Positions 17,619-26,509 of a stretch of DNA of 64,000 bases are shown piece after piece. The stretch comes from Martinezella lusitana (GTDB lineage: Bacteria; Pseudomonadota; Alphaproteobacteria; Rhizobiales; Rhizobiaceae). The notes below the pieces were generated by a model. The model did not search any database, was not told the origin of the DNA, and was given only the letters and a program-made list of their open reading frames with translations. Made by a program: the position numbers and the translations under genes. The stretch spans positions 372,001 to 436,000 of the forward strand of contig NZ_FMAF01000004.1 in assembly GCF_900094565.1 (NCBI RefSeq), in the 5' to 3' direction. Each line of letters starts with the position of its first letter. Within the stretch, counting starts at the first letter, position 1.

Positions 17619-18524
17619 TTAAGCGGCGGTCATCTGCGCTTCGTGCGAGACGACCAGGTTGCGGATTGAATCATAGACCAGGCTGCCGATATCGGCGCGA
17701 GCGAGCGCAAATGCGACGTTCGCTTCGATGAAGCCATGCTTGGATCCACAGTCGAATGTGCGTCCGTTATAGACCTGGGCATGGAAGGATTGCGTCTCGG
17801 AGAGGCGCAGCATGCCGTCAGTCAGCTGGATTTCATTGCCGGCGCCGCGTTCCTGACGGGCCAGAATATCGAAGATTTCAGGCTGAAGAATATAACGACC
17901 ATTAAGGTAAAAGTTTGAAGGCGCTTCCGAAGGATGCGGCTTTTCGACCATCTTGGTCACGGCGAAGCCGTGCCGGACGGCCACTCCCTTGCCGATGATA
18001 CCGTATTTCGAGGTCTCCTCCGGCGCGCATTCCTCGACAGCGACGATATTGCCGCCGACCTCGTTGTAGAGATCCATCAGGCCGGCCATGCAGCCGCGCA
18101 TGCCGTAGCAGAGCATATCGGGCAAAAGCAGCGCGAATGGCTCGTTGCCGATCAGGTCGCGAGCACACCAGACGGCGTGACCAAGGCCGAGCGGAGCCTG
18201 CTGGCGGGTGAAGCTGACCGAGCCCGGCCGCGGCAAGAGGCGCTCGAGTTCACTCACCTGATGGCTCTTGCCGGCCAGCCGCAGCGAGGAAATCAGCTCC
18301 GGTGTGTCGTCGAAATGATCTTCGATCGCCGATTTGTTACGGCTTGTGACGAAGACGATGTGCTCGATGCCGGCTTCGATAGCCTCATCGACGGCATATT
18401 GCACGACCGGACGATCGACGATCGTCAGCATTTCCTTCGGCATTGCCTTGGTGGCAGGCAGGAACCGGGTTCCGTTGCCGGCAACCGGAATGACTGCTTT
18501 TCTCACACGATGCTTGGGGTCCAT
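17619..18524 (-). CDS. exoN: UTP--glucose-1-phosphate uridylyltransferase ExoN
   Basis: Makes UDP-glucose for succinoglycan assembly. The nucleotide-binding [20 protein letters not shown] is intact, followed by [31 protein letters not shown] and [13 protein letters not shown], all typical of GalU/ExoN enzymes. The ATG at 18524 gives a standard 301-residue protein; the upstream open frame lies inside exoO. It follows exoO by 7 bp and precedes exoP, the order known in Sinorhizobium. Confidence 0.93.
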   Translation of the reverse strand: MDPKHRVRKAVIPVAGNGTRFLPATKAMPKEMLTIVDRPVVQYAVDEAIEAGIEHIVFVTSRNKSAIEDHFDDTPELISSLRLAGKSHQVSELERLLPRPGSVSFTRQQAPLGLGHAVWCARDLIGNEPFALLLPDMLCYGMRGCMAGLMDLYNEVGGNIVAVEECAPEETSKYGIIGKGVAVRHGFAVTKMVEKPHPSEAPSNFYLNGRYILQPEIFDILARQERGAGNEIQLTDGMLRLSETQSFHAQVYNGRTFDCGSKHGFIEANVAFALARADIGSLVYDSIRNLVVSHEAQMTAA

Positions 18525-18531
18525 GGCTCTA

Positions 18532-19557
18532 TCATCCTTTGTTAGAGTGAGGGCCTGCGCCCATATTGGGCAGGGGCGAGGAGAGTTGAGAGGTGGGCGC
18601 AGACTGGCGGCCGCCGCGCAGGAAGGCGGCCAGACGGCGGAAGCGGACTGCAATCGGCATGCTCAGGTGACGGACCGCGCGTGGATTGCGGCACGCGATT
18701 TTCAGCACACTCGGCAGTTCGCGCTCCTTGATGCTGTCGACCAGCATCAGGAAGGCTAGAATATCCTTCAGGTTGCGCGTCCGCTGCCGTTGGGCGGCAA
18801 GAGCGGCGGAGCCGAAAGAATGCTCGGCGAAGAACTTGGTATCTGCGGCCAGCATGGCCTCGACATGTTCTCTCTTCAGAACCCGTGAGATCGATCCGTC
18901 TCGAATGTAATAGAGATAGCCGACCGTCGGCTCGACCGCGCAGACACCGCCTCTGGCAAGTGCGGAGGCAAGGAAGATGTAATCCTCGCCGATCCTAAGC
19001 GTCTCGTCGAAGCGCAGGCGATGCTTCTCGAGAAAGGCGCGTTCGAAGACCGGCTTCATATAGCCGAAATTATGTTCGGACCGGAAAATCATGTTCGAGG
19101 CAATGAACTTCGCCAGCGTCAGCACCGGCAGACGCGCCAGCGCCGCTTCTGGAAACATGGGAGTGATCGTGCCGACATCCTCGCGGACGACGTCGAGATT
19201 GTCGACAACGATCTGCGCCTCCGCCTTTTCGGCTCGCGCAATCAGGCGCGCCATGCGGTCCGGGCGCAACGCGTCGTCTGAATCGAGCACGGCCACCCAG
19301 CGACCACGAGCGGCGTCGAGGCCGGCATTGCGGGCCGCGGCCGGACCACCGTTGCGGGCCATGGCAACGAGGCGAACGCGCGGATCGGCATGATTGCCGG
19401 CAATCTCGCGTGTGCCGTCGGTCGAGCAATCATCGACGACGATGACCTCCATGCTGACAGCACCTTGGGCCAAGGCGCTGTCGATGGCACGCGCAAGGGT
19501 GTCCTCCGCATTATAGGCAGCGATGACGAAGCTGACATCGGGGATGAAATCCGTCAT
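18532..19557 (-). CDS. exoO: Succinoglycan glucosyltransferase ExoO
   Basis: A GT2-family (GT-A fold) inverting glycosyltransferase on the cytoplasmic face. [20 protein letters not shown] is the N-terminal strand, [12 protein letters not shown] binds the nucleotide, and [14 protein letters not shown] carries the metal-binding DxD-type motif; [17 protein letters not shown] is the acceptor-side ED motif. In S. meliloti ExoO adds the fifth sugar (a beta-1,6 glucose). The start overlaps the exoM stop by 4 bp. Confidence 0.88.
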   Translation of the reverse strand: MTDFIPDVSFVIAAYNAEDTLARAIDSALAQGAVSMEVIVVDDCSTDGTREIAGNHADPRVRLVAMARNGGPAAARNAGLDAARGRWVAVLDSDDALRPDRMARLIARAEKAEAQIVVDNLDVVREDVGTITPMFPEAALARLPVLTLAKFIASNMIFRSEHNFGYMKPVFERAFLEKHRLRFDETLRIGEDYIFLASALARGGVCAVEPTVGYLYYIRDGSISRVLKREHVEAMLAADTKFFAEHSFGSAALAAQRQRTRNLKDILAFLMLVDSIKERELPSVLKIACRNPRAVRHLSMPIAVRFRRLAAFLRGGRQSAPTSQLSSPLPNMGAGPHSNKG

Positions 19558-20492
19558 TGCGGTGCTTTCTCCAGGTTTCCGTATTGCTCGATTTCACGAA
19601 CTCCTAAGAGGCCGCTGACGACGCCGGCGTGCATGATGCCGCGCAGGCCATAGCGGTGCCGCTTGACGGGAGAGGCGGCGAGCAGCGCGGCGGCAACAAA
19701 GCAATAGGCGGATTTGGTCCCGGCAAGCGCAATCGCGCGCCAGCGGCCCAGGCCGGTTGCGGCTTCCAGCAGCATGCGCCCATGCGTCTGGCCCATGCGG
19801 AACCGGCGCTTGGCAAGCCAGGAAACCGTTGCGCGTCCACTGGGGACGGGTTCGTAGACCAGGGCATCCTCGGCAAAGGCGATCTGGCCGCCCGCGTCGT
19901 GCATATGGGCAAAGAATTCGGTGTCCTCGCCGCCGCTGCGGCCGAGCGCGATATTGAACCGGCGGCCGGCAAGCGAAGGCGCGCTGCGGCGCAACAGGAC
20001 GTTGCAGGTATAACCGGTGCGGATCTCATCCGCGACCCAGACCGGCAAGGTCGAATGAAAATCGCCGCGCTGCATCCAGGCAGGCGCGACATTCGCATAG
20101 ACAGCCTTGACGGGACCGAGAACGGCATCGGCGCCGGTCGTGTCGGCTATGGCGAGCAATTCCGCCAGCCAGTCCTGCGAGGCCGTCTCGTCGTCATCGA
20201 TGAAGGCGACGAAATCGCCGGTCGCATGGTCGAGGCAGGCATTGCGGGCGATGGAAATGTTCGAGGCCGGGCAATGCACATAGGCGATTTCAAAGGAAAT
20301 GGCTGAACGCATGGCATCGACACGGTCGCGGGCGCTTGGCGTCACATCGTTGTCGGCAACGATGACGCGGACCTGCACGCCGGCAGGAATGGTAAGCACA
20401 GCAAGCGATAGCAGCGTCTGATCCAACTCGGCACGGCGGTAGGTGCAGACGGCAACGTCAATCTTTGTAGTGCGACGGTGGGTTTGCGTCAT
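19554..20492 (-). CDS. exoM: Succinoglycan glucosyltransferase ExoM
   Basis: A GT2-family glycosyltransferase that adds the fourth sugar (beta-1,4 glucose) in the known pathway. IDVAVCTYRRAELDQTLLSL, VIVADNDVTPSARDR and FVAFIDDDETASQDWLAEL are the donor-binding blocks, and SGGEDTEFFAHMHDAGG carries the ED motif. The ATG at 20492 overlaps the exoA stop by 4 bp and gives 312 residues; the longer upstream frame reads through exoA. Hydrophobic residues near the C-terminus (AIALAGTKSAYCFVAAALLA) may attach it to the membrane. Confidence 0.88.
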   Translation of the reverse strand: MTQTHRRTTKIDVAVCTYRRAELDQTLLSLAVLTIPAGVQVRVIVADNDVTPSARDRVDAMRSAISFEIAYVHCPASNISIARNACLDHATGDFVAFIDDDETASQDWLAELLAIADTTGADAVLGPVKAVYANVAPAWMQRGDFHSTLPVWVADEIRTGYTCNVLLRRSAPSLAGRRFNIALGRSGGEDTEFFAHMHDAGGQIAFAEDALVYEPVPSGRATVSWLAKRRFRMGQTHGRMLLEAATGLGRWRAIALAGTKSAYCFVAAALLAASPVKRHRYGLRGIMHAGVVSGLLGVREIEQYGNLEKAPQ

Positions 20493-21487
20493 GCCGCAAC
20501 CCTGCGATTGCGAAAGCTGAAGACTTCCATCCAAAAGCCCATCGACCAGGCGAAATGCATGACCATGGCCGAGATGGCGGCAAGCGGTCCATAGGGGTTC
20601 CTCTCGCCGAGCGCGATCCAGAAGCCGTAGGCGATGCAGGCGACAGCCCAAAGACTGATCGGAATGACCGCGATCCAGTTGATGATCGCCAGGAAAGCAC
20701 CGATGAAAATCGGCACCACGGCAAGCGGCAGCATCTGGCGCAAGCTCGGCACGCTGCGATGCTTGAGGATATTACGGGCACGGCCGCGCCCATAACCGAG
20801 ATACTGCCGGAAAAGCGTCGGGATACTGGAGCGCGGATAATAGGTCATGGCGGTCTTGTCGGTGAGCCAGATGCGGAAACCGGCCTTGTGCAGCCTGTAG
20901 TCGAGCTCGGCATCCTCATTGTGGCTGAAGGTCTCGTCATAGCCGCCGGTGGCGCGGAAGGCTGCGACGCGCATCAGCGCATGGTGCCCGTGCTCTGCCC
21001 AGTGCCCCTTGGCTCCTTCGCGATGTTTCGAACCGCCATTGCCGAGTTTGGAATTCTGCGCCACCGCCGTTGCCTTCTGAAACGCGCTGAAGCCCATGGT
21101 GCGCATGGCGACGACGACGGAATCCGCGCCGGTCGCGACGGCTTCCCGCACCAGCGTCTGGCAATAATCGGCCGGATAATCGCCATGGGCATCGATGCGA
21201 ATGAAGAACTCATAGCCGTCGCCCAAGGTCTCGATGGCGAGATTGATGGCGGCGCTCTGCAGCCGCTTAGGGTTGTCGAGCAGGAGGACGCGCGGATCGT
21301 TGGCGGCGATCTCCCTGACAATGTCACGCGTGCGATCCGTGCTGCCGCCATCGGCGACGACGATCCTGGCGTCGAGCTCATCGAGAGCACGGCCGAGCTT
21401 GCCGATCAGCGGCTCGATATGCTTCTCCTCGTTGAGGCAAGGAATAACGATCAGGCAACGCATATCCATGGGACTTACGGTCGTCAT
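20489..21487 (-). CDS. exoA: Succinoglycan glucosyltransferase ExoA
   Basis: A membrane-associated GT2 enzyme that adds the first glucose (beta-1,3) to the galactosyl lipid in S. meliloti. CLIVIPCLNEEKHIEPLIGK, RIVVADGGSTDRTRDI, IRIDAHGDYPADY and DETFSHNEDAELDYRLHKAG are the GT-A motifs. A helical pair near the C-terminus (MLPLAVVPIFIGAFLAIINW onward) gives membrane anchoring. AGGTGGATTGCA precedes the ATG. Its start overlaps the exoL stop by 4 bp. Confidence 0.9.
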   Translation of the reverse strand: MTTVSPMDMRCLIVIPCLNEEKHIEPLIGKLGRALDELDARIVVADGGSTDRTRDIVREIAANDPRVLLLDNPKRLQSAAINLAIETLGDGYEFFIRIDAHGDYPADYCQTLVREAVATGADSVVVAMRTMGFSAFQKATAVAQNSKLGNGGSKHREGAKGHWAEHGHHALMRVAAFRATGGYDETFSHNEDAELDYRLHKAGFRIWLTDKTAMTYYPRSSIPTLFRQYLGYGRGRARNILKHRSVPSLRQMLPLAVVPIFIGAFLAIINWIAVIPISLWAVACIAYGFWIALGERNPYGPLAAISAMVMHFAWSMGFWMEVFSFRNRRVAA

Positions 21488-22695
21488 TGCAATCCACCTC
21501 TATTGCGATTCAGTTGCGGGAGGGCCTGTAGTTCGGTGATCTGTTCATTGGCACGCGTCAGGGATGCCAGTCGGAGCACCAGCCCCTGACAGTCGGCGCG
21601 ATCGATCATCCATTGCTTGCGATCCTGGGCTGCCACGGCGTCGAAAGCGGCGAGATAGCGTTGTTCATCCAAGTCGCCCAGAAGGGTGGCAAGATGGGCG
21701 GCGTCGGCTTTGTCGAGCGTGAGCCCGATCTTCCGGCCGGCCAGGAACCTTGCCGTCTCGGTGCCATCCATGGCGATCGGGACGGCGCCGTAGAGACCAC
21801 CCTCATAGAGGCGGTTGGGCAGGAGCCAGCTTGAGTTCAGACCCTCTTCGAAGAAATCGATGGCCCAGGAGAACTGGACGTCGTGATAGATCGCGGAAAG
21901 ATCCTCAGGGTTCTTGTAGGCGCCGCCGAAATGCATGAAGGGCGCGTCGTGCACGATGCCGTCGAAATCGTCGAACTCCGAATAGGCCGGCCGGCCGCGC
22001 AGCACGATCTGGAAACGCCCTTCCATCCGGCGCGAGAATTGATCCAGCAATGTCAGCGACTTGCGGCAACGAAGCGCACCGAACCAACCGATCTTCCAGG
22101 GCTCGCCGCGGGCAGGCACCCGCGCGGCCGGCGCAACATTGCTCGCCGCGGCAACCTCGAGCGCCAACACCTTGTTTTCGAGCAGCATGATTGGCAGATG
22201 CAAGCCGGAACGCGGCTTGAAATAGCGCTCGACGAAGGCCGGCGAACTTGTGATGAGCAGCGCTGCTTGCGCGCCGAGACGACGCTCGGCACCACGGAGC
22301 GTACCACCCAGCACATCATCTCGAAGCAAGAGCCGGTGAATATCCAGGGATTCGTAGACAACAGGCATGTCGCCTCCGAAAACGGACTTGGCGCGATTGG
22401 CCAGAGCCAGCATTTCAAGGTTGCGGCCGATGATGACATCCGGCCTTGGAACCGAACGCAACGCGTGGCGCAGCTTGAATGCCGATTTGGCGACGGCCGC
22501 GATACGTTGCGCAAACTGTGCGTCACGCGTGCGACCGAGCTCGATCGGCTCGATGCCATCGATGGCGGCGAGCGCATTATCGTCGCGCCGGAAGCCCGCG
22601 AGCGTCACCAGAGCCCCGCCAGCCTGCAGCATCAGGACCCGCCTGCGCACGGCAGGATCGGCAAGATCGTGGACGAAATAAAGAATATGCAGCAT
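21484..22695 (-). CDS. exoL: Succinoglycan glucosyltransferase ExoL
   Basis: A cytoplasmic transferase that adds the third sugar (beta-1,4 glucose) in the known pathway. It lacks GT2 motifs and reads as a GT-B-like protein: HILYFVHDLADPAVRRRVLM at the start, IGWFGALRCRKSLTLLDQFS mid-protein, and NRLYEGGLYGAVPIAMDGTE near the C-terminal donor site. The 403-residue ATG start at 22695 has GGAAATCTTG upstream; a TTG at 22698 is also open. Position between exoA and exoK supports the name. Confidence 0.87.
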   Translation of the reverse strand: MLHILYFVHDLADPAVRRRVLMLQAGGALVTLAGFRRDDNALAAIDGIEPIELGRTRDAQFAQRIAAVAKSAFKLRHALRSVPRPDVIIGRNLEMLALANRAKSVFGGDMPVVYESLDIHRLLLRDDVLGGTLRGAERRLGAQAALLITSSPAFVERYFKPRSGLHLPIMLLENKVLALEVAAASNVAPAARVPARGEPWKIGWFGALRCRKSLTLLDQFSRRMEGRFQIVLRGRPAYSEFDDFDGIVHDAPFMHFGGAYKNPEDLSAIYHDVQFSWAIDFFEEGLNSSWLLPNRLYEGGLYGAVPIAMDGTETARFLAGRKIGLTLDKADAAHLATLLGDLDEQRYLAAFDAVAAQDRKQWMIDRADCQGLVLRLASLTRANEQITELQALPQLNRNRGGLQ

Positions 22696-22711
22696 CAAGA
22701 TTTCCGCTTTC

Positions 22712-22733
22712 GCGCCCGGTCGAAACCGGGCGC
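22712..22733 (-). promoter_or_regulatory. GC-rich hairpin between exoK and exoL
   Basis: GCGCCCGGT (22712-22720) and ACCGGGCGC (22725-22733) form a perfect 9-bp stem with a 4-nt loop in the 106-bp exoK-exoL gap. No T-run follows on the minus strand, so an mRNA-processing or attenuating hairpin is more likely than a full terminator. Confidence 0.45.
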
Positions 22734-22801
22734 CTGGTATGGTTGGTGTTGCATCATGGCATCTTCACCGGCCGCAGAATGCGCTTGGCGGACGGCATGG
22801 T

Positions 22802-23605
22802 TCAGTCGAGCTTGCAGGTGATCGATTCCGGAAACAGGCATTTTTCTCCTGACGCGGTGAAGGCAACGCGCTTGACCTGCATGGTTGCCGGCTGGCCGCT
22901 ATAGGCGAACTTGCCCATCCAGCCGCTCAGCGTGTCCGTGCCCCAAAGGCTGAAGAAGATTTTCTGCGCGTTCGTCGGTATCTTCGAAGGATCGGTCACC
23001 TCCTGAACGAGCTTGCCGTTCACATAGTAACGCAGGCGGTCCTTCTCCCAGACGAACGCGTAGTCGTTGAAACCCTGGTCAGCACCACCGACGACCGGGA
23101 CCAATTTCTCATTGCCACCCTTGGCGGAGATATATTGGTTGACCTGCACCTGCCCGGCATTCTTGCCGAGCACTTCGAAATCGATCTCGTCATGCGGCTT
23201 CTTGTCGGTCGGGCCGATATAGGTGAAGAAGGCCGAGTTCAGGCCAGAGCCGGTCGCGGTGCGGTAGCGCGCCTCATAGGTGCCGTAGCCATAGCGCTTG
23301 GTCGTCTGGATTTCGCCGCAGGCGTAATTGCGCTCGCCTGTCTTCGACTGGATGAACTGCAATTGCAGCACTCCATCCTTGATACCAACCTGCTTTCGCG
23401 ACCAGGTACAGTTCTGGTGCGGTCCGTTGTTCCAGCCGTCGGAGACATACCAGCGGCTGGTGTCGAGGCGCTCGAAATTATCGACGAAAGAGCCGCCCGT
23501 CGGCTGATCGTCCTGTGCGGACGCAGCCTGTGGAATGAAGCAGGCACCCAGGAGAGCGAGGGAAACGAGGCCCAGTTTTCGTGCATGGTTTGTCGATGTC
23601 ATCAT
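22802..23605 (-). CDS. exoK: Secreted endo-beta-glycanase ExoK (GH16)
   Basis: An extracellular or periplasmic GH16 glucanase that cleaves nascent succinoglycan to give low-molecular-weight forms. The start has a signal peptide (MTSTNHARKLGLVSLALL, then the cleavage-like ASAQD). The catalytic motif DEIDFEVLG has the nucleophile and acid/base glutamates in the ExDxE pattern. GYGTYEARYRTATGSGLNSA and a C-terminal cysteine pair fit the family. AAAGGTGATGCT precedes the ATG at 23605 (267 residues). It starts 4 bp after exoH. Confidence 0.92.
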   Translation of the reverse strand: MMTSTNHARKLGLVSLALLGACFIPQAASAQDDQPTGGSFVDNFERLDTSRWYVSDGWNNGPHQNCTWSRKQVGIKDGVLQLQFIQSKTGERNYACGEIQTTKRYGYGTYEARYRTATGSGLNSAFFTYIGPTDKKPHDEIDFEVLGKNAGQVQVNQYISAKGGNEKLVPVVGGADQGFNDYAFVWEKDRLRYYVNGKLVQEVTDPSKIPTNAQKIFFSLWGTDTLSGWMGKFAYSGQPATMQVKRVAFTASGEKCLFPESITCKLD

Positions 23606-23609
23606 AGCA

Positions 23610-24746
23610 TCACCTTTGCTCGCAACGCACCCGCCGGTCTTCGGCGGCACGGTTTCCGGCCATACGGAGTTCGGCCTGCGGCCTTGTCCGGCTGCCGGTC
23701 AGCAGATTGTAGAAGGACGGCAGGGCGTGACGCGCCATACCGTTGGTCAGGGGCAGCAGCAGCAAAGCAAGAAGCGCTGCCATGAGGTAGAAAATCGGAT
23801 AGAGTTCGCTGCCGCCGCGGTTCCACAGGACCCAGAGACAGAACAGCAGCGGGTAATGGGCGCAGAAGATCCAGAAGCTCAATCCGCCGGTTTCTGCCAA
23901 TCCTCGTCCGATCCGGCTGCGTATCAAGATCGCCGACAGTGCCCAGAAGCCCGGAATGCCGACGAGCACCATCAGATTGCGACTGACCTCGAGCCATAGC
24001 GGCAACCCGGGACCTGTCATGTAGGCGGCGGTTGCCAGGAGGGCTGCAAGCGCAATGAAGGCGGGACCGATCAGGCCGGCATAGCGGTCCGTGACCGTGA
24101 CGTCGACGCGATACAGGCTGAGATAGATGCCGAAGGCGAAGCTGAAGAGAACGGAATTCCGGAGTACGATACCGATCGGCACCGGCAATACCGCGAGCAG
24201 CAACAGGAACGCCAGCGTTGCCAGCGGCGCGCGGCGGATGAGGAAAGCCAGCAGCGGCGACAGCAGGATGCAGACGAACAGATCACGCAGGAAATAGAGC
24301 GGCAGATTGATCGGCGTGCCGTCGATCGCGAACAGAAGCGTGGAAAGCGTGTGCAGGTTGGCGCCCGACAGATCAGGCAGATAGCCGTCGCCGATGCCGT
24401 AACTCTGCAAGACTAGGACGAACAGAAAGAAAGCGCAGTTCCACAAGGCGAATGGCAGGAGGATCGTCTTCGCCTTGCGCCGGATGGTCTTGCCGTAGTC
24501 CAATGACGCTGCTCCATGACGGAACAACAGATAGCCTGAGATAACGCTGAGGCAGGGAACGCCGACACGAAACAGACTCTCGCGCAAAAAAACCCGAACC
24601 CAGTCAAACAAACCGTAGGCGTCGCTGAACGGGCTACTATCCGCATCGAATGGAATATGAACAAATATGATGCCCGAGATGAGCACAATCCGCATGAGGT
24701 TTATCCGCGAAGACACGTTGGCAGTCACGTTCACGATGTCTGTCAC
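23610..24746 (-). CDS. exoH: Succinoglycan succinyltransferase ExoH (acyltransferase 3)
   Basis: A polytopic inner-membrane acyltransferase of the Acyl_transf_3 family. In S. meliloti ExoH adds the succinyl groups that are needed for processing and symbiosis. About ten hydrophobic segments are visible, with the early RINLMRIVLISGIIFVHIPF carrying the conserved histidine and GVPCLSVISGYLLFRHG. The first start is a GTG at 24746; a GTG at 24734 has a better-spaced AGGGTG, so the start is uncertain. It heads the exoH-K-L-A-M-O-N-P run. Confidence 0.88.
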   Translation of the reverse strand: MTDIVNVTANVSSRINLMRIVLISGIIFVHIPFDADSSPFSDAYGLFDWVRVFLRESLFRVGVPCLSVISGYLLFRHGAASLDYGKTIRRKAKTILLPFALWNCAFFLFVLVLQSYGIGDGYLPDLSGANLHTLSTLLFAIDGTPINLPLYFLRDLFVCILLSPLLAFLIRRAPLATLAFLLLLAVLPVPIGIVLRNSVLFSFAFGIYLSLYRVDVTVTDRYAGLIGPAFIALAALLATAAYMTGPGLPLWLEVSRNLMVLVGIPGFWALSAILIRSRIGRGLAETGGLSFWIFCAHYPLLFCLWVLWNRGGSELYPIFYLMAALLALLLLPLTNGMARHALPSFYNLLTGSRTRPQAELRMAGNRAAEDRRVRCEQR

Positions 24747-25462
24747 CCTTTTTTTCGGGCCGCTTCCCCCCTCGCAGCCATTTCAATCAGAGTCGAGCAG
24801 AGCCCGCAGACGATAACCTAGGGCGCTCTTGGGAAAGGGAATATGGCACTGCAGCAAAAATGAGGGTCAAGCGACGTTTGACTGGGTCGCTACGCCAAGG
24901 TTCCAAACCACGCAAAAGATCGAAACAAACGATTTAGATGCCGGAAAACCTATGGAACCAAGGGTATTAAAGCAAATTTAAATATTTTGGCCGCGACGCG
25001 CGACACGCCCTTTGCGCGGACTCGATTTTTTTGCCGGAAGGTGAAGATTTTTTGCATTGCGGTAGGATTTCGAGATGAAGCATGACCAAAATACGACAAC
25101 GTTTCAATCATGATGGGAAAGTCGTGCAGGCGCACTCCCCTTATAGCTGTAGTTTTACCAAGCTTGCGGCGCCGATGCCGCCTGGGAGCTTGACCACAAT
25201 CATTCTCGGATCGTGCGGCTTTCACCGTCGTTCGACAGGAGGCGTCTATCACGCGCTTCACACTATCCGAGGACAATCTTCGATAAAACGCCGTCTTTGA
25301 CATTGCTCCTCATCGAATTAACGCTACCTGTTGGCAGCATGGCAGCATCCATCACCGAGCAAACTGCCCATGAATGGTGAATGGAGACAGCCGAAAAGCC
25401 GATGGTTACGTCCCCGGGGATGAGCCGAAAACTCTTGGATTGAAAACCGTAAAGGCGGGAAA
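24747..25462. promoter_or_regulatory. 716-bp AT-richer intergenic region between exoH and exoW
   Basis: This divergent gap should hold promoters for the exoH-to-exoP unit and for exoW-exoV. It includes AT-rich tracts (around 24966-24990), a tandem GGCAGCAT pair near 25333-25350 and a TTGACTGGG at 24879 that could be a -35 element, though no convincing full promoter was found. The short open frames inside it look like noise. In Sinorhizobium this interval carries exoI and exoT; neither is present here. Confidence 0.5.
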
Positions 25463-26422
25463 ATGGCGTCAATAACGATTGTTATTCCGTTCTATCAGAA
25501 GCAGACGGGTGTTCTGCAACGCGCTTTGAGGTCGATATCTCGGCAGACGTTTCAGGATTTCGATATTCTCATCGTCGACGATGAATCACCGCTTGCCGTA
25601 GAAGGCGACCTGCAATCGCTGAGCAGTGAAGAGCGGGCGCGCATCAAGGTGATACGCCAGGCAAATGCCGGCCCGGGCGGGGCGCGCAACACCGGTCTCG
25701 ACAATGTGCCGGCCGAAAGCCGGTTCGTGGCATTTCTGGATTCCGACGATGAATGGGCGCCGGATCACCTGCACAATGCATTCGAGACGCTGACGCGGCA
25801 CGATGCCGATTGCTACTGGGATTCCATCGACGGAGGCGACGAATTTTCCTACCATTTCGGTATCGCGGAACTCGCCAAATCGGCTAGGAGCGTGCGGCTC
25901 TCCGAAAGGCCCTCGGTGATCGAGATCCCCGATATCGCCAGCGTCATGTTACAGGACTGGAGCTTTCTGCACATGTCATGCATGGTAATCGGGCGCCCCC
26001 TCTTTGAGAAAATCCGCTTTGAACCCACGTTGCGGCTGGCAGCTGAAGACGTTCTTTTCTTTTGCGACTGCGTTCTGGCGGCCAAGCGCGTGTTGTTGTG
26101 CGAGCAGGCCGGTGCGCTGCGGGGCGAGGGCGTGAACATCTTCCACAGCATCGACAATGATTCACCGCAGTTCTTGCGTCAGCAGTTCAACACGTGGACG
26201 GCGCTCAATACGCTTGAGCAGAGATTTTCGCGCCGGCCGCAGGACGTCGCCACCATTCGGCACTACAAGCATCGTGCCCGCCGCCAGGCGCTCTGGAGCC
26301 AGGCGCGACAGGTCAAGCGGCGGCAAATGCCGCAATTCGGACTGCTGGCGAAATGGGCCTTGCGCGACCCTGTCATTTTACAAAGCGCGATGAAGCTTGC
26401 CGTGGGCAAGCTCGCGCCCTAG
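25463..26422 (+). CDS. exoW: Succinoglycan glucosyltransferase ExoW
   Basis: A GT2-family enzyme that adds the seventh sugar (beta-1,3 glucose) in the known pathway. ITIVIPFYQKQTGVLQRALR, FDILIVDDESPL, NAGPGGARNTGLDNV and VAFLDSDDEWAPDHL are the GT-A motifs; RLAAEDVLFFCDCVLAAKR is the acceptor-side motif. The 319-residue length equals that recalled for S. meliloti ExoW. AAAGGCGGGAAA precedes the ATG. exoV follows on the same strand. Confidence 0.87.
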   Translation: MASITIVIPFYQKQTGVLQRALRSISRQTFQDFDILIVDDESPLAVEGDLQSLSSEERARIKVIRQANAGPGGARNTGLDNVPAESRFVAFLDSDDEWAPDHLHNAFETLTRHDADCYWDSIDGGDEFSYHFGIAELAKSARSVRLSERPSVIEIPDIASVMLQDWSFLHMSCMVIGRPLFEKIRFEPTLRLAAEDVLFFCDCVLAAKRVLLCEQAGALRGEGVNIFHSIDNDSPQFLRQQFNTWTALNTLEQRFSRRPQDVATIRHYKHRARRQALWSQARQVKRRQMPQFGLLAKWALRDPVILQSAMKLAVGKLAP

Positions 26423-26509
26423 ATTTTGCAGCGCAGCATGAGCTGCGCATGCCGCATTGAAAGAGCCATGGCATGCCCCGCTATCGTTTGGATCAGCAAG
26501 GAGTCCTGC

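Noticed and set aside
18525-18653. 43-codon N-terminal extension of exoN
   Set aside because: It reads through the exoO 3' end in another frame; known family similarity begins at the ATG at 18524.
24841-24860. TGGCAC at 24845 as a sigma-54 promoter
   Set aside because: The -12 element (TTGCA-like at correct spacing) is missing.
24950-25303. 117-codon open frame in the exoH-exoW gap
   Set aside because: Basic, low-complexity composition with no recognisable motif; no good ribosome site; it fits noise in a regulatory region.
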